A stretch of 23,578 bases of DNA from CAYOVG01 sp964407285 (GCA_964407285.1 CAYOVG010000060.1:1-23578), one strand, 5' to 3'. Shown: positions 8,157-14,307, counted from the first letter of the stretch. Translations and numbers: made by a program. Notes: generated by a model from the letters alone, not told the origin.

Positions 8157-8653
8157 TTTTCCCTCCAACTGGGGTATCCCAGGTTTGTACCTTAATTATT
8201 TGCATGCAGCATGAGTTGTTGTTTTCGATTGTGTTTTTCTCCCATCCGCTGTATTCTCCGCGCAGTCGTAGCGCCGTTTGCGGCTGTAATGGAAGGCACG
8301 CTCAAAACCTGAATTGTAAACCATTTTTAAATCATAAACAATAAAAAAATTAAGATCTTCAGACCGTATAGTCAATTAGATTACAGGTCATTTCGCGCAT
8401 TTTTAAAAAAAGGGGATTTCCTAGTAATATAAGATGGTTCCGCACCTTTTTCAAGCATTTCGCAGGGATGGTTCCCACTTTTTTTCAGCGATCGGGGGCC
8501 GGATGACAACACGGGAGGGAGGTTTTGCGCTTCCATGCAGGAGCGCATACGCGCAGGCTCAAGGTCCCGACGCAAGAAACCGAATTTTAACACATTGTAT
8601 TTACAGGCGGTTTCTCTCCGGCAAAAAAATCTTTAATAACAGACATTTTTCGC
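8157..8653. other. AT-rich divergent intergenic region
   Basis: About 670 bases separate the sigma factor start from the peptide gene at 8826. The middle (8310-8430) is markedly AT-rich compared with the surrounding DNA and contains promoter elements for both directions, listed separately. A TTGACT box at 8370-8375 (-) was also noted but has no good -10 partner. Open frames in this stretch (for example 8434-8820 +) lack a ribosome site and domain character, so I do not call them. The long transcribed leader on the sigma side may carry post-transcriptional control, but I recognise no known riboswitch. Confidence 0.5.
8426..8454 (-). promoter_or_regulatory. Candidate sigma-70 promoter for the sigma factor gene
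   Basis: On the minus strand, TTGAAA (8454-8449) and TATATT (8431-8426) are separated by 17 bases, each five of six to consensus. Transcription would start near 8419, giving a 5' leader of about 260 bases before the ATG at 8156. Confidence 0.45.
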
Positions 8654-8681
8654 TAGGCATTAAGAAAGTCTTGTGTATAAT
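8654..8681 (+). promoter_or_regulatory. Candidate sigma-70 promoter for the small peptide gene
   Basis: A perfect TATAAT lies at 8676-8681 with TAGGCA (four of six to TTGACA) at 8654-8659, spacer 16. It points toward the 29-residue peptide gene and would leave a leader of about 138 bases. Confidence 0.5.
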
Positions 8682-8753
8682 AGCGTCCTACGACTTCCGT
8701 GCGCCATTATTCCCTGCCCGTTTGGGCTGTGACAAATACGGATCGAACGAGCC

Positions 8754-8790
8754 CGCGTCGCCTCGCGTCCTGAAGCAAGAGGCTGACGCG
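8754..8790 (+). promoter_or_regulatory. Leader stem-loop before the small peptide gene
   Basis: CGCGTC-GCCTC (8754-8764) pairs with GAGGC-T-GACGCG (8779-8790), making an 11-bp stem with a one-base bulge and a 14-base loop, 36 bases before the ATG. A competing pairing GGGCT (8724-8728) with AGCCC (8750-8754) shares one base with it, so two alternative folds are possible. It does not match a riboswitch class I know. Confidence 0.45.
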
Positions 8791-8825
8791 CCGGCATATT
8801 GCACAACCGAAAGGAGGTGAAACGG

Positions 8826-8915
8826 ATGATCGTTATCGTCAACAGCGCTTCGTACGATATGGACAGCCCCGTCCCGGGATGCTGCATGATCGGCCCCTCC
8901 ATCGGCGTCTGCTAG
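8826..8915 (+). CDS. Small cysteine-containing peptide, 29 residues (possible modified-peptide precursor)
   Basis: A short frame from ATG 8826 to TAG 8915 is preceded by a near-perfect ribosome site (AAGGAGGTGA, about six bases before the start), much stronger than those of most genes here. The peptide begins MIVIVNSASYDMDSP and ends VPGCCMIGPSIGVC, with a Cys pair, a third Cys as the last residue, and no lysine or arginine. It has its own promoter, a structured leader and a downstream stem-loop. I do not recognise the family. The split between a leader-like N-terminus and a Cys/Gly/Ser/Pro C-terminus resembles precursors of ribosomally made, modified peptides, but no maturase (radical SAM, cyclodehydratase, LanM) is nearby. 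It could instead be a metal-binding or regulatory peptide. Real translation is likely; the role is unknown. Confidence 0.55.
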   Translation: MIVIVNSASYDMDSPVPGCCMIGPSIGVC

Positions 8916-8945
8916 CCGAACGAATCTGGATGGATGTCCGATTTT

Positions 8946-9001
8946 CCGGTCCGACCGCCGTTATTCCCGCTCAACGCATGAAGATACGGCGGCCGGGCCG
9001 G
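8946..9001 (+). terminator. Stem-loop after the small peptide gene
   Basis: Bases 8946-8961 pair with 8986-9001 in a 16-bp stem with one G-T wobble and one A-C mismatch, loop 24 bases, starting 31 bases after the peptide stop. No T-run follows directly; ATTTTTC occurs near 9026. It probably ends or protects the short transcript. The remaining bases up to the next gene hold no supported gene. Confidence 0.4.
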
Positions 9002-9125
9002 TTCCGGCATTCCTTCCGTCACCGCATTTTTCTCTCCGGTCCCCGCCACACGGTCTCCGAATGAAAACCGATTCAACTTCGACGGGTACGCGTCGATTTC
9101 GTATTGTCGATACGGCCCATCTTTG

Positions 9126-9152
9126 TTAAGAAAACACGACAACATTTCTTAA
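9126..9152 (+). promoter_or_regulatory. Inverted repeat upstream of the membrane protein gene
   Basis: TTAAGAAA (9126-9133) and TTTCTTAA (9145-9152) are exact inverted copies 11 bases apart, ending 32 bases before the ATG at 9185. The AT-rich setting suggests a promoter or operator; no regulator is identified. Confidence 0.4.
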
Positions 9153-9184
9153 TATCGAAAATTTGGGGGTAATTGGCGGGAACG

Positions 9185-9652
9185 ATGGGAAATTTGCCGA
9201 CAATAAGAGATGCGACCGACCTGCTGGGGGGCTACTGGGCTGCTAAAAAGGCCCGGCTGTGGGACCGGTGGGTCACCGTGGTGATAATAATTTTTCTCCT
9301 GATTCCGCTTCCTTTCGTGCGCTTCGAAGTCTGGCCGGAGGGGACCGTGCTGTACGACCACATGGTGCTGCCGTGGAGCCGGTTCAGGATATGCTACACA
9401 ACCTTCCCCGACCGGGAGATCAGGGAAGATGTCTATTCGTTCGACTGGAAAAGCGAATTCCTGTCACGAAAGAAAGCCTCGCCTCCCCGGCTGCTCGTGG
9501 TCTCCTCAGTCTATGTGCCCACGTTGAAATGGCAGGACCGGCGGGAAACTCCCCTCAAGGAAATGTACCAGAACGGGAGTTTCCTGCGGGTGACGTCCTT
9601 TTGGCAGCCGTTGATGTTCTGGCCGTTTAGAATGATGCTGCAGTTGAGGTAA
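9185..9652 (+). CDS. Hypothetical protein with one membrane span
   Basis: A 155-residue protein that I do not assign to a family with confidence. One hydrophobic helix lies at about residues 29-46 (WVTVVIIIFLLIPLPF), followed by an extracytoplasmic-looking domain (FEVWPEGTVLYDHMVLPWSRFRICYTTFPDREIREDVYSFDW). The strand pattern around RICYTTFP is faintly like DUF1850 proteins, but this is weak. The ATG at 9185 is favoured, with GGCGGG four bases upstream; a TTG at 9173 is an in-frame alternative. The gene is preceded by an inverted repeat and ends two bases from the end of the convergent TPR gene, so the two transcripts probably overlap at their 3' ends. Confidence 0.65.
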   Translation: MGNLPTIRDATDLLGGYWAAKKARLWDRWVTVVIIIFLLIPLPFVRFEVWPEGTVLYDHMVLPWSRFRICYTTFPDREIREDVYSFDWKSEFLSRKKASPPRLLVVSSVYVPTLKWQDRRETPLKEMYQNGSFLRVTSFWQPLMFWPFRMMLQLR

Positions 9653-9654
9653 CG

Positions 9655-10227
9655 CTATTCGGAGGGAGTCCAGGGAGGTGGAGACAACTGAAAATCGACC
9701 TGGATTCTATCCTGGTTGATTCCCGACTGCAGAAGTTCGGCTACCCGTTTCAGGTCCCTCCTCAAGTTCCGCAGCGCATTGTAAGTGGAGAGCATGGTGA
9801 AGGAAGCGCCCTCCAGCTTGGGGTATTTCTCCAGAAAGTAGTTTATGGCGTCGTTGGTCACGTCCAATCCCGGGCGGTACTTCTTTTCCGCCAGGAGGGT
9901 AGAGATTTTATTGATCAGCAAGCCAAGGCGCAACTCCGGGTGGGGTACTTCCAGCGAAAGCCCTCTTTCCAGGAGTTGCAGGGCGTTGCGGTACGATCCG
10001 TGATGCAGGTATACGTAGGCAAGGTCGCGGCAAACCCGTCCCTCCAGGTCCGCGAGCCCTTCCGTCCGGGCAAGGTCGAGGGCCCGATTGTAGTAGTGAA
10101 TTCCCCGGATAAACCGGCGTTTGAGGCATGCCCGATCCCCTTCTTGTATCCACAGTGATACCTGCTGACGGCTTAGCTCCGATTTATCTATGTATGCTGT
10201 TAAGCTCACGTCGATAGTCCCTCTCAT
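9655..10227 (-). CDS. Tetratricopeptide-repeat protein
   Basis: A 190-residue soluble, helical protein with TPR-like units, likely a protein-interaction scaffold of unknown partner. Repeat-like units are RRFIRGIHYYNRALDLARTE (about 30-49), LEGRVCRDLAYVYLHHGSYRN, and a third with GLLINKISTLLAEKKYRPGLD. No signal peptide or catalytic domain is evident. The open frame runs further upstream to 10788, inside the VOC gene, but a good promoter at 10274-10301 puts the transcript start near 10267. That supports the ATG at 10227 and excludes an ATG at 10284. Its ribosome site is weak (AGG six bases away). The stop is two bases from the convergent gene at 9652. Confidence 0.75.
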   Translation of the reverse strand: MRGTIDVSLTAYIDKSELSRQQVSLWIQEGDRACLKRRFIRGIHYYNRALDLARTEGLADLEGRVCRDLAYVYLHHGSYRNALQLLERGLSLEVPHPELRLGLLINKISTLLAEKKYRPGLDVTNDAINYFLEKYPKLEGASFTMLSTYNALRNLRRDLKRVAELLQSGINQDRIQVDFQLSPPPWTPSE

Positions 10228-10273
10228 CTTCAGCCTGGGCGATAGTCCACGTAAATCACGCCTCTTTCCATCT

Positions 10274-10301
10274 AGTATAAACATCTTCCAAACGGCGTCA
10301 A
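10274..10301 (-). promoter_or_regulatory. Sigma-70 promoter of the TPR gene
   Basis: On the minus strand TTGACG (10301-10296) and TATACT (10279-10274), each five of six to consensus, are 16 bases apart. The start of transcription near 10267 fits the ATG at 10227 and separates this gene from the VOC gene upstream. Confidence 0.6.
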
Positions 10302-10385
10302 AGGAAGGACCGGAGAATACAGTCAGCCGCAATCCGATGGTAGTGGTTTCCTCCCTTTCATCTCCGGAGAACCGGAATTTCCCCG

Positions 10386-10961
10386 TCAACTCCAATCCAA
10401 ATCGCTTCCCACGCCGGGATAGACCTTCCGCCCGCCCTCGGGAGTGGGATTGTCCACGGGAGGCCACTTGCCCTCCCGAGGCTCGGGACCCTCGAGCGCC
10501 GCTTCGCCCGGGGAGGAATCGAGCATCTTGGGCCGGCTCCTGACATCGACCCCCTCCACCTTCCATGAGAACTCGATGGGGATACCGTTGGGATCGAACG
10601 AATACAAGGAGTGCATGTGGCCGTGGTCGGTCACCTCCGACACCCAGAAGTCCGCGGCGGCGAGCCTGTCCCGGAGGTCCCAGAGGTCCTCGAGCGCCTC
10701 CACGCCGAAGGAAACATGATCGAATACGACCGGTCCGGGAACCGGATACCCATGATCTTTCTCCGACACCGGTTCGACACCCGGCCATTCGAAGAAGAGC
10801 AGCATGTCCTTTTCCGAAACTTCAAAGAAGTAATGCCGGTATCCGGGTTTGCCGAGCCTCACTACCAGCCGCATACCCAACAGGTCTCTCCAGAATCTCA
10901 CGGTGCGGTCCATATCGCCCGTGACCATGGCCAGGTGGTGAATTCCATTGAATCGGATCAT
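10386..10961 (-). CDS. VOC (glyoxalase/dioxygenase fold) family protein
   Basis: Two beta-alpha-beta-beta-beta modules of the vicinal-oxygen-chelate superfamily are visible. The first starts GIHHLAMVTGDMDRTVRFWRD and ends LLFFEWPG. The second starts FDHVSFGVEALEDLWDLRD and ends YSFDPNGIPIEFSW. Likely metal ligands follow the superfamily pattern: H8 or H9, E58, H82 and E130. The 191-residue chain has an extra proline- and glycine-rich tail after the second module (about 140-191) that is not part of the fold. Members include glyoxalase I, ring-cleaving dioxygenases and fosfomycin-resistance enzymes. The substrate cannot be inferred and no pathway partner is adjacent. GGAAGAG about nine bases before the ATG supports this start. 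Confidence 0.82.
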   Translation of the reverse strand: MIRFNGIHHLAMVTGDMDRTVRFWRDLLGMRLVVRLGKPGYRHYFFEVSEKDMLLFFEWPGVEPVSEKDHGYPVPGPVVFDHVSFGVEALEDLWDLRDRLAAADFWVSEVTDHGHMHSLYSFDPNGIPIEFSWKVEGVDVRSRPKMLDSSPGEAALEGPEPREGKWPPVDNPTPEGGRKVYPGVGSDLDWS

Positions 10962-11005
10962 ACATCATCTCTTCCGACTTGAAAAATCCGCTTTCCAGCC
11001 CTGCG

Positions 11006-11027
11006 GGGGGACCATCCGCGGACCCCC
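11006..11027 (-). terminator. Candidate hairpin terminator after the DUF1828 gene
   Basis: GGGGG (11006-11010) pairs with CCCCC (11023-11027), with two further C-G pairs after a mismatch, about 138 bases after the DUF1828 stop. On the minus strand a GATTTTTC run follows about 20 bases later, too far for a classical terminator. The rest of 10962-11164 shows no gene. Confidence 0.3.
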
Positions 11028-11164
11028 GGATGCCCGACTCGCGGTTACGTAACCAATCCTGTAATCCCGCGGTAACGACGAGCAGCCTTGATCGTCATTT
11101 CGGCTGGACCGCGGTTCATTCCCCAAATTCCCATACGCCCACAACCACCATGAAGGTCCCTCGC

Positions 11165-11587
11165 CTAGACGGGCTCCCCTTCCTGCTCCTGTCCCAGCTT
11201 GTACCAGAGGAGGTGCGCGATGTCTTTGATCGCTTCGAGGACCAGTCTTACGGCTCGCGCCAGGTCCGCCGGATTTGCTCCCCTGATGATCTGGTAATCC
11301 ACGAATTCCGCCCCGTTGGACCTGGAGATGGAGTTGAAAATCTTCATGGCCTGTCCATCCCTGGCGAGATCGATTCCGTGGCTGAACAGGAAATTGAAAA
11401 GGTCTCCCCCGTCGGTCACCACAAAAAGGTCCTCCCGTTCCCCTACCGCCCGCACGAAGATTTCGATACGGTCCTGGTTCGGCCAATGCCAGTCGGTGGC
11501 CACCAGGAACCCGTTTCCGGTAGCGGTTATGTTCCATCCGTCAATGAGTTCTTTCCCGATATTCTGCCGTAACGTCGTCTCATCCAT
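11165..11587 (-). CDS. DUF1828-like domain protein
   Basis: A 140-residue soluble protein. The segment DRIEIFVRAVGEREDLFVVTDGGDLFNFLFSHGIDL (split: acidic/hydrophobic strand at about 39-47, then FVVTDGG near 55-61) fits the DUF1828 pattern of a strand, a charged loop and an L-x-D-x-G turn. The family's function is not established; members are found in chromosomes and mobile DNA. The C-terminal part is mostly helical (NPADLARAVRLVLEAIKDI). I chose the ATG at 11587 because the domain starts soon after it; the ribosome site is weak. A longer frame to 11950 is open but its extra residues look non-coding. Confidence 0.65.
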   Translation of the reverse strand: MDETTLRQNIGKELIDGWNITATGNGFLVATDWHWPNQDRIEIFVRAVGEREDLFVVTDGGDLFNFLFSHGIDLARDGQAMKIFNSISRSNGAEFVDYQIIRGANPADLARAVRLVLEAIKDIAHLLWYKLGQEQEGEPV

Positions 11588-11967
11588 GATCCATCCCAAA
11601 ACAAAGAATAATAGGGTTTTAATTCGCGGACCGGCCTCCCCGATGGAGGAGAGGAACCCTCGGCGCCGCGCGCGCCACCGGCCCCGGAGCGTGCAGGCCG
11701 GTGGGGGGTCCCGTTTCTCGTATGCCGTATTATATTCCGGTATTCGTAATTTTCCGAGAGGCCGGAGAAAAAAGGCTGCGCCGAGAGTGAGCCGGATGCA
11801 CGGGAAGGAGATGCCGGCTGCCCGATGCCGACCGGATTGCCCGGCCGGATCACGCCCCGATAGGGCGCCATGCGCCCGCGAGGATGCGCCGGCTACCGGA
11901 TGGAGCAAGCTCTCATCCAGCATCGAACCTCCGGTCTCCAGGTCCGGCATCCGCTCCAGGGGCCTGC
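11588..11967 (-). other. Intergenic region between ssb and the DUF1828 gene
   Basis: About 380 bases without a supported gene. It contains a perfect TATAAT on the minus strand (11729-11734) without a good -35, which may drive the DUF1828 gene, and a GC-rich hairpin CCACCGGCC/GGCCGGTGG (11675-11683 with 11696-11704, loop 12) that would lie in that gene's leader. Confidence 0.4.
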
Positions 11968-12438
11968 CTAGAATGGAATATCGTCTTCGTGAGGACCCGG
12001 CGGCGGAGGAAGCTCCTCATTGAAGGAGGGTTCCGCGGGGGCGGACCTGTAGCCCGTGGAAAAATCCGACTGACGGCTCTGCGCCTGCTGCATGGGTTGG
12101 TCTCCCTGACCGCCCAGAAAGACTACATCGCGAGCCACGATTTCCGTAGTGTAGCGCTTCACGCCCTGCTGATCCTCCCACTGGTTGGTCCTCAGCCGTC
12201 CTTCGATATAAACCAGCCGCCCCTTGCTCAGGTAATTCCCGCAATGTTCGGCGGTCTTTCCGAACACCACGACCCGATGCCATTCGGTCTTCTCCTCCCA
12301 GTTCCCGTCCGCCCCCTGCACGGCTTCGTTGGTGGCGACGCTGAACTTCGCCACCGCCGTGCCGCTCGCGGCATACCGGACATCCGGGTCTGCGCCCAGC
12401 CGTCCCACAAGAATCACCTTATTAACAGTTCTGGCCAT
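11968..12438 (-). CDS. ssb: Single-stranded DNA-binding protein
   Basis: Binds single-stranded DNA in replication, recombination and repair, and recruits partner proteins through its acidic tip. The 156 residues include a full OB-fold (about 1-106) starting MARTVNKVILVGRLGADPDVRY, with KFSVATNE, KTEWHRVVVFGK and GRLVYIEGRLRTNQW. A flexible Gln/Ser/Pro-rich linker follows, and the canonical DDIPF tail closes the chain. A GGGGA site lies eight bases before the ATG and a promoter at 12505-12534. It stands alone, not beside uvrA or rpsF/rpsR. Confidence 0.97.
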   Translation of the reverse strand: MARTVNKVILVGRLGADPDVRYAASGTAVAKFSVATNEAVQGADGNWEEKTEWHRVVVFGKTAEHCGNYLSKGRLVYIEGRLRTNQWEDQQGVKRYTTEIVARDVVFLGGQGDQPMQQAQSRQSDFSTGYRSAPAEPSFNEELPPPPGPHEDDIPF

Positions 12439-12504
12439 AATTTTTCCCCATTTTCGCAGATATGATTTAAGAACAGAAATACCTGAAATGAACCCTTATG
12501 ATAA

Positions 12505-12534
12505 TTTATACCACACGCTGGAAAATATCGACAA
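12505..12534 (-). promoter_or_regulatory. Sigma-70 promoter of ssb
   Basis: On the minus strand TTGTCG (12534-12529, four of six) and TATAAA (12510-12505, five of six) are 18 bases apart. The start near 12498 gives a leader of about 60 bases. Confidence 0.5.
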
Positions 12535-12568
12535 GCCTTAAGTATACCAGGTGGAATGGTAAGGCCAG

Positions 12569-12826
12569 GTGAGTGGACCGCGGCGGGCTGATTCGGGTTG
12601 CGGGTTGCGGGTTGCGGGTTGCGAGTTGCGGGTTGCGTGTTGCGTGTTACCGGTTGCGGGTTTTGGATCAGCATCCGTGAATGAGACGTGGCCGGCTGAT
12701 TCGGGTTGCGGGTTGCGAGTTGCGGGTTGCGAGTTACCGGTTGCGGGTTTTGGACCAGTACCCGTGAACGAGACGTGGTCGGTCGATTCGGGTTGCGGGT
12801 ATTGGACCAGCATCCGTGAACGAGCC
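12569..12826 (+). repeat. Nested repeat: three long units each containing GGGTTGC heptads
   Basis: Three tandem units share the outline (ggccggctgattc)-(heptads)-(ttggaccagcatccgtgaacgag). The heptads are in strict 7-base phase: ten from 12595 to 12664, seven from 12703 to 12751, two from 12790 to 12803. The commonest heptad is GGGTTGC, with GAGTTGC, GTGTTGC and CGGTTGC variants at matching places in units one and two. It is non-coding: no ribosome site, and it sits between ssb and a convergent-end region. The heptad arrays recall heptanucleotide short tandem repeats known from cyanobacteria and other genomes, but this sequence is its own. With flanks it fills most of the gene-free stretch 12439-12957. 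Confidence 0.85.
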
Positions 12827-12908
12827 GTGGCCGGACCGCTTGTGGGCGACATCCATAGTCGTTCGCGGAGGCGCCGTTGAGTCGAGAGTATTGGCCTCGT
12901 GTGGCGGG

Positions 12909-12942
12909 CGGCCCGGACGAGCAGCGCTGCTCGTCCGGGCCG
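12909..12942 (-). terminator. Perfect 34-bp palindrome after the FmdB-like gene
   Basis: Bases 12909-12925 and 12926-12942 are exact reverse complements with no spacer (centre GCAGC|GCTGC). It lies 15 bases after the stop of the minus-strand gene at 12958, where the transcript of the DUF134/NifX/FmdB cluster should end. There is no T-tract on either strand. Probable transcript-end hairpin, though a binding site is possible. Confidence 0.55.
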
Positions 12943-12957
12943 AAGTATGGTGAAAAG

Positions 12958-13212
12958 CTACATGCCCGCTTTGCCGCAGCACGATCCGGGCACGCATCCG
13001 CTCGATGCCGGATTGGACCCGCAGCAGGCTGTGTCCCCGGCCCCGGGAAACTTCCCGGAAGACTTAACCCCCGATGCCGTGGACGTAGCGGAGAGCATCT
13101 TCCTCAGGTCCGAGCCGCCGCAATGGACGCACGTCACGCTCTCATTGCTGTTGAATACCACCATTTCAGAAACCTTACCACAGGTTGCGCACAAGAATTC
13201 GAAAATAGGCAT
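12958..13212 (-). CDS. FmdB-family zinc ribbon protein
   Basis: An 84-residue protein with the FmdB/CxxC_CxxC zinc-ribbon start MPIFEFLCATCG and a second pair in CVHCGG, so C8, C11, C28 and C31 form a four-Cys metal site. The family's exact role is unclear; FmdB was named as a regulator of formamidase. After a serine-rich stretch, the C-terminus (about 57-84) is unusually Cys- and Gly-rich (ACCGS, GCVPGSCCGKAGM), adding five Cys beyond the ribbon. The ATG has an AGAGGAG site nine bases away. It lies 77 bases after the NifX-like gene and ends beside a perfect palindrome, so it is probably the last gene of the metal-protein cluster. Confidence 0.8.
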   Translation of the reverse strand: MPIFEFLCATCGKVSEMVVFNSNESVTCVHCGGSDLRKMLSATSTASGVKSSGKFPGAGDTACCGSNPASSGCVPGSCCGKAGM

Positions 13213-13289
13213 GCCGCGTTACTCCTCTGTTTGATAACGTCCACCGCATCGATGATGACGATCACCGCAACAACGGGTTCACATCAGTA

Positions 13290-13673
13290 TCAATGATGTC
13301 CGCACCCGCCTCCGCCGTGGTGGCCGCCGCAGGTATGCTCCATCAGGAATTGAGGCAGTTTCCCCGATTGTATGAAGTTCAGGTTTTCCCTGACGGACCC
13401 TTCCAGAGCCCGATATACCGAAATCCCCTGGGCCTGCAGCTTCGCCAACGCTCCCCCGCCGATACCCCCGACCACGATCGCATCCACGCTATGGCCCCCC
13501 AGGGCCTTCAACGGCTGGCACATGCCGTGAGCGTGGTGCATGTCGCTGTTATTGATCTCCGTAACCCCCATATCGTCCGTTTCGACAATCACAAAACCCG
13601 GCGCAGATCCGAAATGGCCGTAAACCGGGCTATCCAATCCCTGCAGCACTTCCGTTGGAAAACAGACTCTCAT
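13290..13673 (-). CDS. NifX/NifB-C-terminal-like (dinitrogenase Fe-Mo cofactor family) protein
   Basis: A 127-residue protein of the family related to NifX, NifY and the end of NifB, whose members bind iron-sulfur or Fe-Mo cofactor precursors. Visible marks are MRVCFPTE at the start, SPVYGHFGSAPGFVIVE, the NSDMHHAHGMCQPLKAL segment, and VDAIVVGGIGGGALAKLQ. Small stand-alone members are common in anaerobes without being nitrogen-fixation genes. The C-terminus (about 113-127) is a metal-binding-like tail with five His and two Cys in HTCGGHHGGGGCGHH. A GGGAGG site is 11 bases before the ATG. The 119 bases between it and DUF134 hold no gene I can support. Confidence 0.85.
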   Translation of the reverse strand: MRVCFPTEVLQGLDSPVYGHFGSAPGFVIVETDDMGVTEINNSDMHHAHGMCQPLKALGGHSVDAIVVGGIGGGALAKLQAQGISVYRALEGSVRENLNFIQSGKLPQFLMEHTCGGHHGGGGCGHH

Positions 13674-13792
13674 GCCAGCGATACCTCCCTGTCAATTCTT
13701 GTTGGCCAAACGAGCGCAACCGCCGATGCCGATCGCATTCAAATGCTACCGGTCCGGAGCCGGTCGCGCGCGCATCCTTTGCCGGTTCCCCG

Positions 13793-14248
13793 TCAGTCTC
13801 CGGAGCACTGCCGAACCTTTCCGGTCTTTCGCTGCTCCTGCCTGGATATGTCAGTGCTCCTGCACGCGGGACAGCCCTCCGGTCTCCCCTCCGTCGCGGA
13901 CCCGCGGGGAATGTCCCAGGAATGCTTGCAATGGAGACATCTGAAAGCGCATCGATCCGACATTTCGACCGCGCCCCCTTCGATCCGGAGCGCAAGGCTT
14001 TCCACCAGCGCTCTTGCGATCTTTGCTCGCGCCGTTGCGACGATCCTCCCAAATGTCTGCCGCGACACACTCATCCGCTCTGCCGCCTGCCCCTGGTACA
14101 GGCCGTCGAAATCGGCCAGCCGTATCGCCTCGAACTCATCCATCGTGAGGACGACCTCGTCCGCAACGGATACCGGGGCGTCCAAGGGCTTGAAGATCCT
14201 GCACGCCGGCGCCTCGCCGACTCTTCGGCAGCATTTGGGTCTGGGCAT
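13793..14248 (-). CDS. DUF134 family helix-turn-helix protein with C-terminal zinc ribbon
   Basis: A 151-residue protein. The DUF134 domain starts MPRPKCCRRVGEAPACRIF and contains LTMDEFEAIRLADFDGLYQ and AAERMSVSRQTFGRIVATAR, a sigma-70 region 4-like HTH (about 35-80). After it, CLHCKHSWDIP and CPACRSTDI provide two CxxC pairs (about 105-135) for a zinc ribbon not always present in the family. An N-terminal CC-x8-C cluster (C6, C7, C16) could bind metal. A strong promoter overlaid by a 26-bp palindrome sits right upstream, and genes for NifX-like and FmdB-like proteins follow. Autoregulation in response to metal or redox state is a reasonable inference, not shown. AAGGAG lies eight bases before the ATG. 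Confidence 0.85.
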   Translation of the reverse strand: MPRPKCCRRVGEAPACRIFKPLDAPVSVADEVVLTMDEFEAIRLADFDGLYQGQAAERMSVSRQTFGRIVATARAKIARALVESLALRIEGGAVEMSDRCAFRCLHCKHSWDIPRGSATEGRPEGCPACRSTDISRQEQRKTGKVRQCSGD

Positions 14249-14276
14249 TGGTTCAGCTCCTTCAACTCTACGAGGG

Positions 14277-14302
14277 TTATTATGAGCATATGCTCATAAT
14301 AA
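14277..14302 (-). promoter_or_regulatory. Perfect 26-bp palindromic operator before the DUF134 gene
   Basis: TTATTATGAGCAT (14277-14289) is followed at once by its exact reverse complement (14290-14302). The palindrome lies between and over the -35 and -10 boxes of the promoter, so a bound protein would block RNA polymerase. The HTH protein encoded 29 bases downstream is the natural candidate ligand. Confidence 0.75.
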
Positions 14303-14307
14303 GTCAA
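14279..14307 (-). promoter_or_regulatory. Sigma-70 promoter of the DUF134-NifX-FmdB cluster
   Basis: On the minus strand TTGACT (14307-14302) and CATAAT (14284-14279), each five of six to consensus, are 17 bases apart. The palindrome at 14277-14302 covers the whole spacer and the -10 box. Confidence 0.7.

Noticed and set aside
6594..8195. 533-codon open frame on the plus strand
   Set aside because: Antisense to the sigma factor gene and its terminator; no ribosome site or recognisable domain.
8434..8820. 128-codon plus-strand frame before the peptide gene
   Set aside because: No ribosome site; it crosses the promoter and leader hairpin of the peptide gene and has no domain character.
8979..9064. 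Short basic frame (MKIRRPGRF...) after the peptide gene
   Set aside because: No ribosome site, and its start overlaps the stem-loop at 8946-9001.
10228..10788. Upstream extension of the TPR gene
   Set aside because: It runs through the VOC gene in another frame, its residues look non-coding, and a good promoter lies at 10274-10301, downstream of most of it.
12595..12803. Regular repeats that might suggest a CRISPR array
   Set aside because: The 7-base units are contiguous with no spacers, and no cas gene is present.
13674..13792. Possible tiny Gly/Cys peptide between the NifX-like and DUF134 genes, as seen in some related clusters
   Set aside because: Only a short fragment (IGIGGCARLANKN) with an in-frame TAG just upstream and no ATG or ribosome site; not supportable as a gene.
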